From Pterobdella sp. o SKG-2022 (lineage: Eukaryota > Annelida > Clitellata > Hirudinida > Piscicolidae), in contig OZ038325.1 of assembly GCA_964035795.1 (NCBI GenBank), forward strand, positions 7,155,582 through 7,219,581: 64,000 nt of DNA, written 5' to 3'. Position numbers and translations under genes: made by a program. This document shows, in pieces, positions 1 to 11,507 of this stretch. The stretch's first letter is position 1. Every line of letters starts with the position of its first letter. The notes beneath the pieces are model-generated. The model was not told where the DNA came from and searched no databases. It saw only the letters and a list, made by a program, of their open reading frames with translations.

Positions 1-2329
1 TACAGAACCTCATTCATTACACATCCCAATGCTGTTAGCGGTATGGTGAGAGGGTAAAGGTGTTCGAGTGACAGCTAATTTTTAATAAAAGTTTTTTTAC
101 TGAGTGAAACACTAAAATAAAATCAAGTATGGTTGTTTATTCATTCTTTTGTTGCTGATAGATTTTTTCGGAAGGTCTATTTTAGTGAAACATGCACAAG
201 AATAGAATTAAAAGTGAATATATAAATTATCATTTCATTGACCTCCACATTCTCCCACCCACAGATGAGAGAGAGCATGAAGCCTTCGGCCTTCCCCATG
301 CTGGCAGATGCCCCACTAGAAACCAGAACAGAGCATAAGGACCAGTTCATCCGCCACCCACTACCTGAAAAGATGGTGCAAAAAAAACAAGATTACTTCC
401 CGCTTGACTGCCCGTCTATTGATACCACTATGTACCGGCAGGAGTTTATCAGAAAGCCTTATGGTAGGTGGGAGAAAAGAGGGGAGGACTAGTGGGTGGT
501 GTGTTTTGTTTTTTTGGGGAAGTGTGAATGAAATATGGTTTTTGTTTCGTAATTTTTCTAGTATCTTCAAGATCTAATAGTTGACTTCACCAAACAAAAA
601 AATCGGAATGAATTGATGTCTCTATAATAAAGAACCAACAAAGAGCTTCAAGCCAGACTACAAACCCAACCTGTGCTGTGAGCCCCTTGACAAGAACACT
701 ATCACTCGAACCGACTACATCCGGTAATTAGTTTTTTAATAATAAATTTTATGTTTTTATTATTTTCATGCATTCATCTAAAAAACCTATACAGTTATAT
801 GAATTAACTCCTCTAATGCATATTCATCTTTAAACCAAGCACCCAATCAAACAGCAGCAAAACTTAAAGCCCCTCCCTCTAGATGGAACCTAGAGAAACC
901 ATACAAGCACAACAGAGAACCATACCATCCTCCTGATGGCCAGATCACTTCAGACACCACACATCGGTACCATTATGCTTTTTATTATCAGCTATTATAG
1001 TTATTATTATTATTGTTTTTACGCTTATTATCAACTTGTAGTTATAATTAGATTTTTTTTCATTTTTGTTAATAATGTTATGGTTATTAGTTCTACTCTT
1101 ATTATTGTCACTAGTGTTATTATTAGTTTTATCATCATTAGTATTGGTATGAGAGCGATGATAATGGTTATTATGATTCACCAACAAGGGTTGAGTTCAC
1201 AAGGAAGCCTCTGACCACCATCAAAGTTGTCCCTCAGGTCCGCCATTGTTTTCTTGCTTTTTTATTTTTATTAGTATTATAAAAATGATATTTTTTCAAC
1301 TATAATCACAAATACTCTACCAAAAAAAACACATTTTCGTCAGCCAAACTCAATCTGAACACCTTCACAACCAGACAGACTATCTTCACTTCAAACACCC
1401 TAACTCTCAAATTTTACGTTCTACCCTCTACTCTAACAGAAAGAAACCCGGAAATGCATAGCAGCCCCATTTGACGGCAGATCCACCTACAAAAACGAGT
1501 TCATCCGCTTCCCATTGGAAAGCCGATCTAAGAGAGAACCCGAACCCTACCACCCCTTGGACGAGCCCTTTAACGGTCGAACCTCGTATAAGACTGATTT
1601 CATTCGCATGCCCAACGCCACCAGAGAGTCTATGAAGCCAAACACTACTGCGTTTCTTTCACGTTAGTTTAAGAAAGGGTTGAGGTGAGAGGATGGAGGG
1701 AAAGGCATTATTCTAGTAAATTTAGGTAGCAATATTTATAAAGATTATTATTACTAATTTTATATTTAAATTAATACATTTTGCACAGATAAAAGTATAA
1801 AAAAAGTAAATTAATTTAGTATTTGTGCAAAAAAATTAGTAGAACATAAAGTAGATTAATACATTATTAGTACAACAGCTGAGAATAATACAAATATTAA
1901 CAGGCGAGCCCCTACAGACAGGAACCGAATACAAGAAGGAGTTCATACATAAGGATCCACTGCCCTGTGTTGCAGGTATTGTAAATTTTTATCGAAACGG
2001 CATTTCATTACATTACATTGTAAAACTTATATCGCTATATGACACCATTTTAAATGGAGTATTTTTCAAAATATACAAAACAAGTAGAAATTCTGATAAT
2101 TTACCATAAACTTGAATGTATATTTTCACACCAATGTATTTATAGCTATATTTCTAAATTCTTGCCTTTTTTAGTGATATTCATCAGCACATTATCCTTG
2201 AACTACACTACATTCCATCATTATTACACACCAGGAATGATACAATCAGGGATGGACACTGGTATGAGTTTCGTGCAGCAGGATGCGGCTTGCCATAAGT
2301 GGTACCAAGAAACCCAATGTGCTGCTTAA
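1..2329 (+). CDS. SAXO-type stabilizer of axonemal microtubules, 3' part
   Basis: Exons: 1-45 (cut by the window edge), 265-463, 633-723, 883-966, 1189-1236, 1440-1662, 1904-1975, 2235-2329 (stop TAA). All junctions keep frame with GT..AG introns. The product is built from short repeats of the form T-x-Y-(x)n-[DE]F-I-R-x-P, for example YRTSFITHP, TEHKDQFIRHP, STYKNEFIRFP, TSYKTDFIRMP and TEYKKEFIHKDP, with two RESMKP linkers. This matches the Mn-type microtubule-binding repeats of SAXO (FAM154) and STOP/MAP6 proteins, which bind axonemal and centriolar microtubules. By family it would act in cilia or flagella. The 5' end lies outside the window, so total length is unknown. SAXO1 and SAXO2 cannot be told apart here. 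The exon at 1440-1662 runs into an in-frame TAG three bases past its GTTAGT donor, so an unspliced shorter form would end at 1668. Family call fairly firm; exact ortholog unresolved. Confidence 0.75.
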
Positions 2330-2756
2330 TGTGGTGGTGTGATTGGAAGAAGTCTGAGTGGTGTAGTTGGAGGAGATTTGGGAAATGGTGTAGTTGAAAG
2401 AGGTTTGGGTGATGGTGTAGTGAGAGGAGGTTTGGATGGTGGTGTGAATGAGGTTAATAGCAGTGTAGATAAGAAATGTGTCCAAGTGTTTTGGTTAAAA
2501 AAGTGGTGGTGTAGGTATTTAAGTTTACAAAGCTTGTTTGAGTTTGGCAATATTATAATTTAGGTTTGAACTGGGAAGTGGTATAGGATGATTATTATGA
2601 TTTGGTTAGTTATGTCAGCTTTATCAATGGTCTGAGTGTTGAATGTTCTGATGAAAATTGAACTTTTAAACTATTTTTTAAATTTAAAACATGATATTAG
2701 TAATTGATTTTATTGAAAATAACATGAACAAAGAAATAATTAAGCTTTAATTTTCA

Positions 2757-2762
2757 AATAAA
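2757..2762 (+). promoter_or_regulatory. candidate polyadenylation signal AATAAA for the SAXO gene
   Basis: AATAAA lies about 430 bases after the SAXO stop codon and just before the end of the convergent minus-strand exon. Such a hexamer occurs often by chance in AT-rich DNA, so this is only positional support. Confidence 0.25.
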
Positions 2763-2794
2763 GGTTTGAATAAAATTTACATGAACCTAAAAAA

Positions 2795-3111
2795 TTATAA
2801 AATGTCTGCAGCTGTATATTCATGGGACATCTTGATTTTTTTATTCTTTTTCCTCCTTTTCTTTTTCTTATTTTTTATTCTTTTTTTTTCTTTCCTGATT
2901 CTTTCGTCTTCGTCTTCATCATTTTCACTTTCTTTAGTCACCCAATCATCTGGAAGGTGAACTGTATATACCTTTGTTTCTTTTGGTACAACTTCACTTT
3001 TAGCTTCAAAACGTTCTGTTTTGTTAGAAGGTAAAATGTCTTCTGTAGCCTTTGGCTGAAGTTTTTTATTTTCCAATTGGTAGCGTCTATTAAGGAACTT
3101 TTGAAGAAAAA
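2795..3111 (-). CDS. unrecognised terminal exon, acidic then lysine-rich tail
   Basis: On the minus strand an acceptor (ATTTTTCAG) at 3112 opens a 317-nt frame (2 nt plus 105 codons including stop). It begins FLQKFLNRRYQLENKK, continues with KVYTVHLPDDWV, then an acidic run (ESENDEDEDE), then about 25 residues nearly all Lys, Arg or Asn, ending SHEYTAADIL. I do not recognise the family. It lies 880 bp downstream of the stop of glutamine synthetase-like paralog 1. The acceptor phase (two bases carried in) would also accept the donor at 4890 of that gene, so it could be an alternative last exon. It could equally be the last exon of an unseen gene. No other exon was found between 3112 and 3991. 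Confidence 0.4.
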
Positions 3112-3991
3112 CTGAAAAATTTGATTTTTAGTGAAATTGATAATTAAAATAATTCCGTGCTACCAACGTTTTTCTTTATCAGTTTTGTCCATTGAACTTC
3201 AGATAATCCATATGAACGTAAATTACATATCTAACTTGGAATTTTAATCAAACTTTGAAGCTCGTATTTAGTGCATAAAAGTAAACTGTGGTTAAAGTTA
3301 ATTAAATAATAATTTTTTATTCCACAGCTTATTTTTTTGAATTTTTTTTTGATTTTATTACATTCATTTTTAAACAAACAAAAATACAAATTACCTCATA
3401 AAAAAGACAAAGATTTCATAATAGATCAAACTTTTATTCAGATCGGATAAGACAGAAAATTTTATCAAAACATCAAAACCCCCACCGATCATTATACGCA
3501 CAATTGTTTATAAAACATAAGATTTTACTCATAACAGGCCAGATATCGTAGGAGTGGTTAGTTTTGTGTAATTATTGGTCTGAAAGTAAGGAATTGATTG
3601 CAAGTTTATTAATACATGAAGCTTTCAATATAAAACAATTTGCTATTGAACCTTCTATACAGCTTCATTAAATTTTATAATATCGTTCAAAAATGTCACA
3701 TTTCAAGATTTTTTAAAAATAAATCGAGTTAATTTTTTTTTTAATATTTTATACGTTGGTTTTGCATCAAATCAATATGAATCACCAAAAAAATTTTTTT
3801 AAATATGAAAGCAGGGATGAAATAGCTTTTTAATAGAAATTTTCATACTAAAAACCAAAAAATTTCAAGATCATTTTCAAGAAAAATTAAAAAGATTAAT
3901 TTGAAAAATGCTCGGTTGAACAGCTGATATAACAGCTAAAAAATAAGAAAAACATACGATAGCAGCTTTATAACAGCTAAAGAACAGCAGC
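3112..3991. other. AT-rich gap with no recognisable gene
   Basis: Between the Lys-rich exon and the stop of paralog 1 I see only AT-rich sequence with A and T homopolymer runs. No exon with a plausible splice pair and no repeat family was recognised. Confidence 0.4.
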
Positions 3992-4985
3992 TTAGCAGTT
4001 AGCATAGTAGTTTTTTTCCCATTCAGTGATCTGCTTACTGTACTCGTTCCAGTCTTTTTCCTTTATCAGCACGTAATCTTCCACTAACGAATCACCTAAA
4101 CTCTTCCGGAAGAATTCACTTTCTTCGAATTTATGAAGAGCTTCATTTAAAGCTGTTGGAAGTATCCTGTCCTTATTTACCAATATGTTAGGGCCTAAAG
4201 AGCCATCTGGCGGTACTGTTGGGGTAGTTATAATGGTGAAGTAACAGTGTTTTGTAGTGATATTAAGGGGATGATAGCTATAAGAGTGAGATGATATTGT
4301 TTTTTATCAGTATCAATGCAGCAATAAAATTGAAAATGATAAAGTAGTTATCTTGGTATATGAGATGCATTTAGTTGAGATGTTATTTTACTGAAGAGAC
4401 CATGTTTTTTAGTGGTATTATTGGAATGGTTATATTATAAAGTGGTTGTGTTTTAGAGTAGTATTGTTAGGTGGCAGGTTGGGATGGTGAAGGTTATATG
4501 GTGCAGTTATGTTGTTGGGATGAGGTATGATGGTGGAATGGTACTATTAAGGTGATTATGGGGGTTGATTTAATGCTGTATTGGTTTTGGCGATTTAAAT
4601 AGAAATAAATTTGATAGTAATGTTTTTACAGCTTGATAGGTAAAAATGATTAAGCTTACAGTTCTGAAAACAAAATAATTAATTGGGAACACGAGTGTTA
4701 TATATAAGTCACCTCATTATACAAAGTTCATGAATAAAACTGAATACAAAAAATGAAAAAGCACAATCATCATATGAGAAAATTTAAGAAAATAAAAATA
4801 CTCAAAGATATATACAGAAAAAACATGAATGACCACGAAAAATATATACAAAAAACCATATAAAAATTTAAAGCGATAAGAAAACTGACATATTTTCTGG
4901 GTGATACCCTCAGTACAGCACACGATGATGGAGGCAAGAACTAAATGGGGGTTGCATGCAGCATCAGCCAGTCTGTACTCTATCC

Positions 4986-5019
<34 letters not shown>

Positions 5020-7980
5020 TGTGTGTGCGTGCATGTGTGTGTTTATATGTTACAAGCATCAAGTGAGGTGATTAAAAGTTCAAAGATGAACGATCAACAC
5101 AAAAACTACACTATTAAATCTGTCTCAATGGTTTTTCAAACTTATTTTCATAAAAAAAAATAAAAAAAACATTAATTTTATTTATTATTATTTTTATTAT
5201 TCCATTCAATGTCATTATTATTCTTATTATGATGTACAAAAGTAAAAATACGTTTAAAGAACACTTGAAATAAATAATAACCACTTTAATATTGACAAAA
5301 ACTGAACCACGCACTGAAATATAACCAAGATTTCAACGCATGTTAAAAGCTATTTATAACTTCAAATATTAATTTTCATAAGTTTCCATGTTCTCTACGA
5401 TTGGTCTCCTAATTTCTCCACTTTTACCCTTTAGAACCCTCACCAAACAACACAAAAAATAAATTGAAAACTGACCTTTCATCATTGGGCATTCGAACAA
5501 GGGCAGTTTTATCATTAGACCCCCAAGAGATATAATTGGGAGCCCAACATGCTTTTACGAGCCTGTAATGATGTGGGTGGTTGTGAAGGAAGGATGGCTA
5601 AACTTTTTGTCGATTTTTGTTTCTATTTGTTTATAATTAATGATTTTTTCGAAAGATTGTTGAAAAATGTTTATCAAAGAAATTTTTTCTATTTAAATTT
5701 ATGCTCCCATTAATTAACTTCACTCTTCCTTCTTCCCTTCCCTCCTTCCATCTATACACCCATCAATCAATCTCAACTACCCATCTATTTACCCCCCATT
5801 TCTCTACAAATCCACCAACTCTTTCCCATCCATCCACCACCTACCGTTTATAACTGTTAACAGTAGAACACATGAGTGCCGTTGAAGCTTTGGCATGCTT
5901 CAACAACCCTCCTACCATCCACTTAGTGACATCTGATGGACCCTTTTGGCTTGGAGCGGGTTTTTGGAGGTTAGTTTTGCCTTCCTTGTCCCACACTGAT
6001 AAGTTTATATGCATTCCCGTGCCTGTAATGAGATTTGATTGGTTGGTTATATGTTTATCATAAATTTAATATGTGGTTAAATGTGTTATATTATAAAACT
6101 GATTAATCGAAATTAAATAATAATAAAACAACTAATCTAATTTTAAAATGAAAACAAAGCAGTCATCACACACACCGCCACAACTCACCACACAGAATAT
6201 CATTGGATGGAAAAGGCATGAAAGTGATTCGGACGCCATGTTTCTCTGCTAATTGCTGTGAGGATGATGGCGATGATGATGATAATGGAGGTGATAAGGG
6301 AGATATTAGTTTTGATGTCATTACCTACCTACCCTAAAATCTCTTCACCTTCTATCCCCTCTCACTACTACCCACTAATTCTTCAAACCTCCACTCATTT
6401 TTCCACCATCCATTCACTCATTACGCCATCTATCCATCCATTCATTCCTCCACCAACCTCTTTTTTTCTACTCTTTTTTCACCCACCATCCACCTTCCAT
6501 TCATTCACCCCCTTAACCCACCTTTGCCATGAATTTAAAAAAGCAAATTCTATCAGCTGTAGTGATGAGGTCATCATACTCAAAATTCAGTTCATACTGA
6601 GATGATGATGCTTCGTGGAAGATCTGTTGAATAATACCAATAACGATAGCTTATTTTTTTTAATTAATTAGTAACATTCATTAATTTATGTTTATTATTG
6701 ATTTTTTTATACTTTCAAATTAATAATTTTTTCAAATGTTATTATGCTCATTATTTATTATTTTTATGATTTTTACTTTTTTAATTTTTATTACTATTTT
6801 TATTTTTCTCACTTGATATGGCTTCCATCCTAAGCTCTGAACACATTCGAAGAGTTCAGTGAGAAGTGAGAAGTTCCTATACAGGTACAAGAATAAAAAT
6901 AAAAATAATGGAAATAAAATTAATAACAATTAAAGCAAAAATCAAAAATTTTTTAGCAATAATAAGAAAAACAACTAAGTATGAGCAAAATTATTAATGA
7001 TAATAAAAATGATAAAACAACAACAACAAAATAATAATAACTAAAAAACAATAAAAACAAAAACAACCTGCAGATGCCACTAGGTTCATGCAAGGGGTAC
7101 GGTTGTTTGGCGTCTATTTTGTCCGCTAGCTCGTTGGAGTCCTTGTCCAAGATGAAGAACTCGGCTGTATGTTTTTGCTATTGTTTTTGTTTTATTTTCG
7201 TAAATGTTTTTTATGTTTTAGCTATTGATTTTGTTTTTCTTTATGTTTGTATGTTTGTGCGTTGGTTTGTATGTGTGCTGGTTTTTGTTTGTTTTTATGT
7301 TTTTGTATGTGTTTTTAAGTCTAATCATGTCACTATTTTGATTCTAAATTTCCAAATGTTTCATGTGTTGTGTATGTGATCTTGTATGTTTGAGTTGTGG
7401 GAAGTAATGTGCATGTTTGCGTTTGTATCTGTGTTTTAGCTTGTGTATTTTTGTGTGTTTGTATATTGGTTTTTATTCATGTGTGTGTTTGTATGTGTGC
7501 TGGTGCGTGTTTGTGTGTGCGTGTGTTTCATGTCATTATGATAATATTCTTATTTTTGTGCAATTTCGAAAAATGATTCATAAGGAATATTGGCAAAACA
7601 CATTATATCACTGACGTTCAATGCCACATTTAAAAGTGAATCCTTTCTCTAAGGCCTCTTTAGCAGCTTTGAGCAGAGCTGATCTTGGACATTGTGGGTA
7701 GGGTCGGTCGTTGTGGTGAACGTTACTGAGGGTGGTGGAGGTGATGATGATGAAGATAGGTTACTGAGGGTGGTGGATATGATGATGCTGTTGGGAGTGT
7801 CAAGAAAAGGGAACTGTTAGTGGTGAGAGTTGGTATAAACAAAAACTTGGACAAAAAAGCAACAGGAGCATTACAAACTCACCAGATGACCCATCCCAGC
7901 TCTTTATTCCAGGGTAGTTGTATGAAGGATGAAGCATCCGGTATTAAAGAGAAATAAGCATTTTCCCCTGTCATGCTGTG

Positions 7981-8046
<66 letters not shown>

Positions 8047-9027
8047 TGCGTTGCACATACTTGAAAAATCCGGTGGGGCTAAGAGGGCATCCAACTTTCT
8101 GCACAAGATAAAAAATATAACAAATCAAAATTTTAAACAAAAAATACGTTTAAAAACAGTTTAAAAAAATAGTTAAAAAGTTATTAAAATAAAAGTAAAT
8201 ATTGATAAAATGTGAGTGAAACAAGCCATAAGTGAAGGAAAGATGGATAGATGGGATGAGTTGTGAATGAATGAAGGTATGAGGTAAGCGAACATTCTGC
8301 ACTATAGAATCTGAGACAAGGTAAACTTACGTTTTATTCAGCGTTATCTTGAGGATTTCAAACTAAAAGCTTTCAATGATTAAAAATTTTCAACGCGGAA
8401 AAAATTTTTTTAAAAGTTATAACAGTAGTTTACAATTCTCTCCCTAAAATAGAATTTTACCAGTAAACTTCAAATTATGAGGGTTTATAAAAACAAATTT
8501 TTATTTAGTTAAAATTTTCAAAAAGTAAAACCTTGCCATAATTCATTAGTTATGATATTATCTTCTAAGAAAAACTTTAATATTTTATGGTCTTAAGGAA
8601 ACTTTTTGAGAGCAGACTCACAATCTCAAGTATTAAAAACAATAATTTCCTATATTAAATCAAAATCTGATGCTGTCTACTCTAGTTTGAACAAGTGTAC
8701 AAAAACAAACACAAAATGTTATATTGTATGACTATAGGACTTAACCAAACTTCATAATAACACTCAATAAATCTGTATTATTATTTTATATAATGTTACT
8801 CTATAATCGATAATTCAAATTACGTACAAAATCTTGCATATTTGGTGAGCTTATCAAGCTAAGTAAATAAAGAGAATTTTTTTGATAATAATTTTGAATA
8901 AAAGTAAGTTAAAAGTAACAAAAATGCTCCATTGTTAACAAAAAGCTTGGTACTTCTAATGAAAGCTATTGAAACTAAGAAATTTCTCAAATCTTTAATT
9001 CAGGAAAACTTTTAATCTACATTTCTA

Positions 9028-9067
<40 letters not shown>

Positions 9068-9090
9068 TAGATATGTAGATTAAAAGTTTT

Positions 9091-9152
<62 letters not shown>

Positions 9153-10544
9153 TAATTTTGAACACTGCAAAAACAAATTTCCTAATCTTTCACAATAATA
9201 ACTTCAAAATAGACCATTCTAAAATAATACTAAAGCTGGATGACAATCAACTTGAACACAAAAATAATATCAAATTTGTAGGAATAAACTTTGACAATAA
9301 ATTAACTTTCAAAGAGCATATAATAAAATAAAATGAAGATCTTTCAAAATGTATAGCAACTCTTTATAAGTTAAAAACTTTAATACCGAAAAATAATCTA
9401 ATGAATGTTTATAAAGCAATCTTTCAATCAAAATTGAGCTATTTTAATAACATATGGGCATCTACCTACAACAATAGAACAACTAAATTTCAAAAACTCC
9501 AAAACAAAGCCATTAGAATCTGCCTAATATATATATATATATATATTTATTTATATGTAGTTTTATTAGCAAAGAAAAAAAACTATACATATATAGTTGA
9601 CTAAGAATAATTCTATACCCTATCTAGAAGCCATATATAATCATTACCACACACACCATCCTTAGACCCTAAAGTAAGTAGATACATAACTATTAAGCCA
9701 TACAAGTTGAAACCTACACGTGACATCTTTACCGATCTCACTAATCACCTCCAACTATACCTTAACAGCCATTTTGAATACATCATGACCGTTTAAAATG
9801 GCTTTTGTACAAATAATCAGTTTCATTGTGCACACTGAAAAGTCATTTCTGTGCTTATTTTTTTTGCAATTTTTTTGTTACACAAGGAGTAACGACTTAT
9901 GAAACATACCTATTACACTATGAAACCCCAACTTGGTGCGACTAATGGTCGACTTAGATACACACACATACACATAAATATATTTATACACACAAACACA
10001 CACAAATATATGCATGTGATCAAAATAATTCATTATTATAACTACGTTTTTGAAGAACTTTATTTGGTATCAATTCATGTGAATATGGCTGTTATAGGGA
10101 TTATATTTACGCAAACGTTGAACGAACACAAAAAAGGCTTGACAATAAGAATCAAGAGAGGTGAGCATGTTTTTTAGATTATTTATTCACGTTGAACGAA
10201 CAAATAAAAAGACCTGAGCTTTGATTATCTAAATCTTAACTTAAAAGCAATAAATATTACCTTTAACTTCTACTGCACGAATGATGGATGGATGAATGAA
10301 TAGGCAAATTGATTAGTTGATGAAAATTAGTTGATAGATTGGTAAGAGATAAATCAATAGTGGAGAGATCGATGAGTGAATGAAAAAGTTCATAGATATA
10401 AAATGAATAATTAAATTATTAACATATGAATAGATAGATGGATGGATTGATATTTATATGTATGGAAGAAAAGATAGTTGAATTTATGATTTGATATTCA
10501 CCTCAACTTGATCCAAATTAGACGTTGATACAAAAGCACATCTG

Positions 10545-10580
<36 letters not shown>

Positions 10581-10981
10581 GGATAGCATAAAAAATTACT
10601 AATAGAGTAAAGTAAGAGCCAAAAAAAGGAGTGATCTTTAACCCAGATATCTCACAAGCTTAACCCAGATATCTCACAAGCTTTCCTTTGAAGGAAAGAA
10701 GGAAAACGGTGTGGAATGAGTTAAAGCGATTTATATATTTTGTGTATAGTGTCTCTAAAACCATTCTTTTATCAATAACAGCTTGAAGAAGAACGAATAG
10801 TAATAATCAGAATAAAAATAATAAATAATATTGACAACAATAAGAATAACTAAAAAGTTGATAATAATCTTAAATAATAATAATATTAGTACCTGCAGTC
10901 AGTGTTGAGGTTAGAATAAAAGAGAAAAACGTATTTAATTCCGAGCTTTTCACATTTTGCTTGCAGACTTTCTGTCGACAT
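3992..10981 (-). CDS. glutamine synthetase-like (GSI-fold, lengsin type) protein, paralog 1
   Basis: Thirteen exons, in translation order: 10981-10893, 10541-10502, 8098-8061, 7975-7883, 7725-7616, 7164-7068, 6876-6813, 6623-6522, 6255-6189, 6022-5845, 5562-5476, 4984-4890, 4215-3992. Together they are 1284 nt, 427 aa. Start MSTESLQAKCEKLGIKY; landmarks are LPW, GIEPEFFILDKD, HEASSSQYE (E..Q.E pair), GVRITFMP, MHINLSVW, VNSYKRL, NYISWGSNDKTALVR, RIEYRLADAACNPHL and LPTAL..AL. This is the type I glutamine synthetase catalytic fold used by PuuA/FluG-like ligases and animal lengsin. The GPGQ loop reads SSSQ, the second His of MHxH is Asn, and the Arg of NR is Lys. Classic ammonia-ligase activity is therefore doubtful; a structural or altered-substrate role is inferred. 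A diverged tandem copy lies at 21.6-27.3 kb. The intron at 7976-8060 is almost entirely CA repeat. Confidence 0.85.
4987..5044. repeat. (TG)n microsatellite touching a splice acceptor
   Basis: An interrupted TG run. Read on the minus strand it is (CA)n ending CACAG directly at the 3' splice site of the paralog 1 exon 4984-4890. Confidence 0.85.
7976..8060 (-). other. 85-bp intron made almost wholly of a CA repeat
   Basis: On the minus strand the intron starts GTATGT at 8060, passes through an uninterrupted (CA)n tract of about 60 bases and ends AAAAACACAG at 7976. The flanking exons (38 and 93 nt) sum to 131 nt, exactly the length of the single homologous exon of paralog 2 at 25434-25564, and the peptides align without a gap across the junction. 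Reading through 85 nt would shift the frame and reach a stop, so splicing is required. Confidence 0.75.
9003..9092. repeat. inverted repeat with (AT)n loop
   Basis: The left arm (about 9003-9031, starting GGAAAACTTTTAATCTACAT) is matched by its reverse complement at about 9063-9092, with an (AT)n loop between and a second (AT)n tract at 9095-9148. The arms pair over roughly 28 bases with few mismatches. It could extrude as a cruciform or be the end of a small foldback element. Confidence 0.7.
9150..9800 (+). mobile_element. decayed non-LTR retrotransposon, reverse transcriptase 3' portion
   Basis: Conceptual plus-strand translation gives FVGINFDNKLTFKEHI, then LYKLKTLIPKNN, then NVYKAIFQSKLSYFNNIWAS and KFQKLQNKAIRIC. 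This is the usual order of the segment after the reverse transcriptase palm in jockey/CR1-group LINEs. There is an in-frame stop after the KEHII segment, and an (AT)n tract interrupts the frame near 9526-9550. Polymerase and endonuclease domains are absent. It sits in an intron of paralog 1 in the opposite orientation. Inactive fragment. Confidence 0.6.
9882..9962 (+). repeat. dispersed repeat, 'ACAAGGAGTA..GGTCGACT' family
   Basis: This segment shares an ordered set of words with 38447-38522: ACAAGGAGTA, TGAAACA, then AAACCCCAA, GCGACTAA and GTCGA. Two diverged copies in one window indicate a dispersed repeat. At 38.4 kb the same unit follows a tRNA-like SINE head. Confidence 0.55.
10546..10582. 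repeat. (AAT)n microsatellite
   Basis: Twelve or so AAT units in intron 1 of paralog 1. Similar shorter ATT/AAT runs occur throughout the window's introns and are not listed one by one. Confidence 0.85.
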
Positions 10982-11435
10982 TTTCTGAAAGTTAAATAAA
11001 TAGTTTAATGTATTATTATTATTATTTTATTTTTTTTATATGTATTATTTGGTTGTATATTTCTTCAATAAATTTTATATCATAAGTCGTTTATTTCTTA
11101 TGATTTCATGAAGATCGAAAACACACCAACTCAAACAGTGAATATCTAGCATCATATAACAAACTTGTCTACAAGCAAGTAACCCTACCCCAATTAAAGA
11201 AAAGACTGTAAGTTTCAGTAAAATTTATAAAACTTGGCTTGGATGTTTTTAACAATCTATCAAGGTAAAAGATAGAAGTTGAAGACAGTCAACCAATCAA
11301 ATTTTAAATAGTGAATGAACCAGCAAACATGGGGTCAGTGATATGAATGAGAAAATTCAGAATTTTAATACTTCTTTGTGCATAGACTTCAAGAGTTGGA
11401 TGTAGCAAAAACCTACTATTGACATTAATATAAGC

Positions 11436-11507
11436 CTAGCACGAAATCGAACCCGGTTTCTCTAGATAATTAGTCTAATACTTCACCAACTGAGCTATGT
11501 GGCCCAA
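11436..11507 (-). mobile_element. tRNA-like SINE head, tail missing
   Basis: On the minus strand it has a box A (TAGCTCAGTTGGTGAAG) and a box B (GGTTCGAT), in the same arrangement as the longer SINEs at 13357, 21219 and 26474. The 3' tail shared by those copies is absent. Confidence 0.55.

Noticed and set aside
7879..8140. frames containing poly-(His-Thr)
   Set aside because: Read-through of the CA intron in paralog 1; the correct frame continues only after removing 7976-8060.
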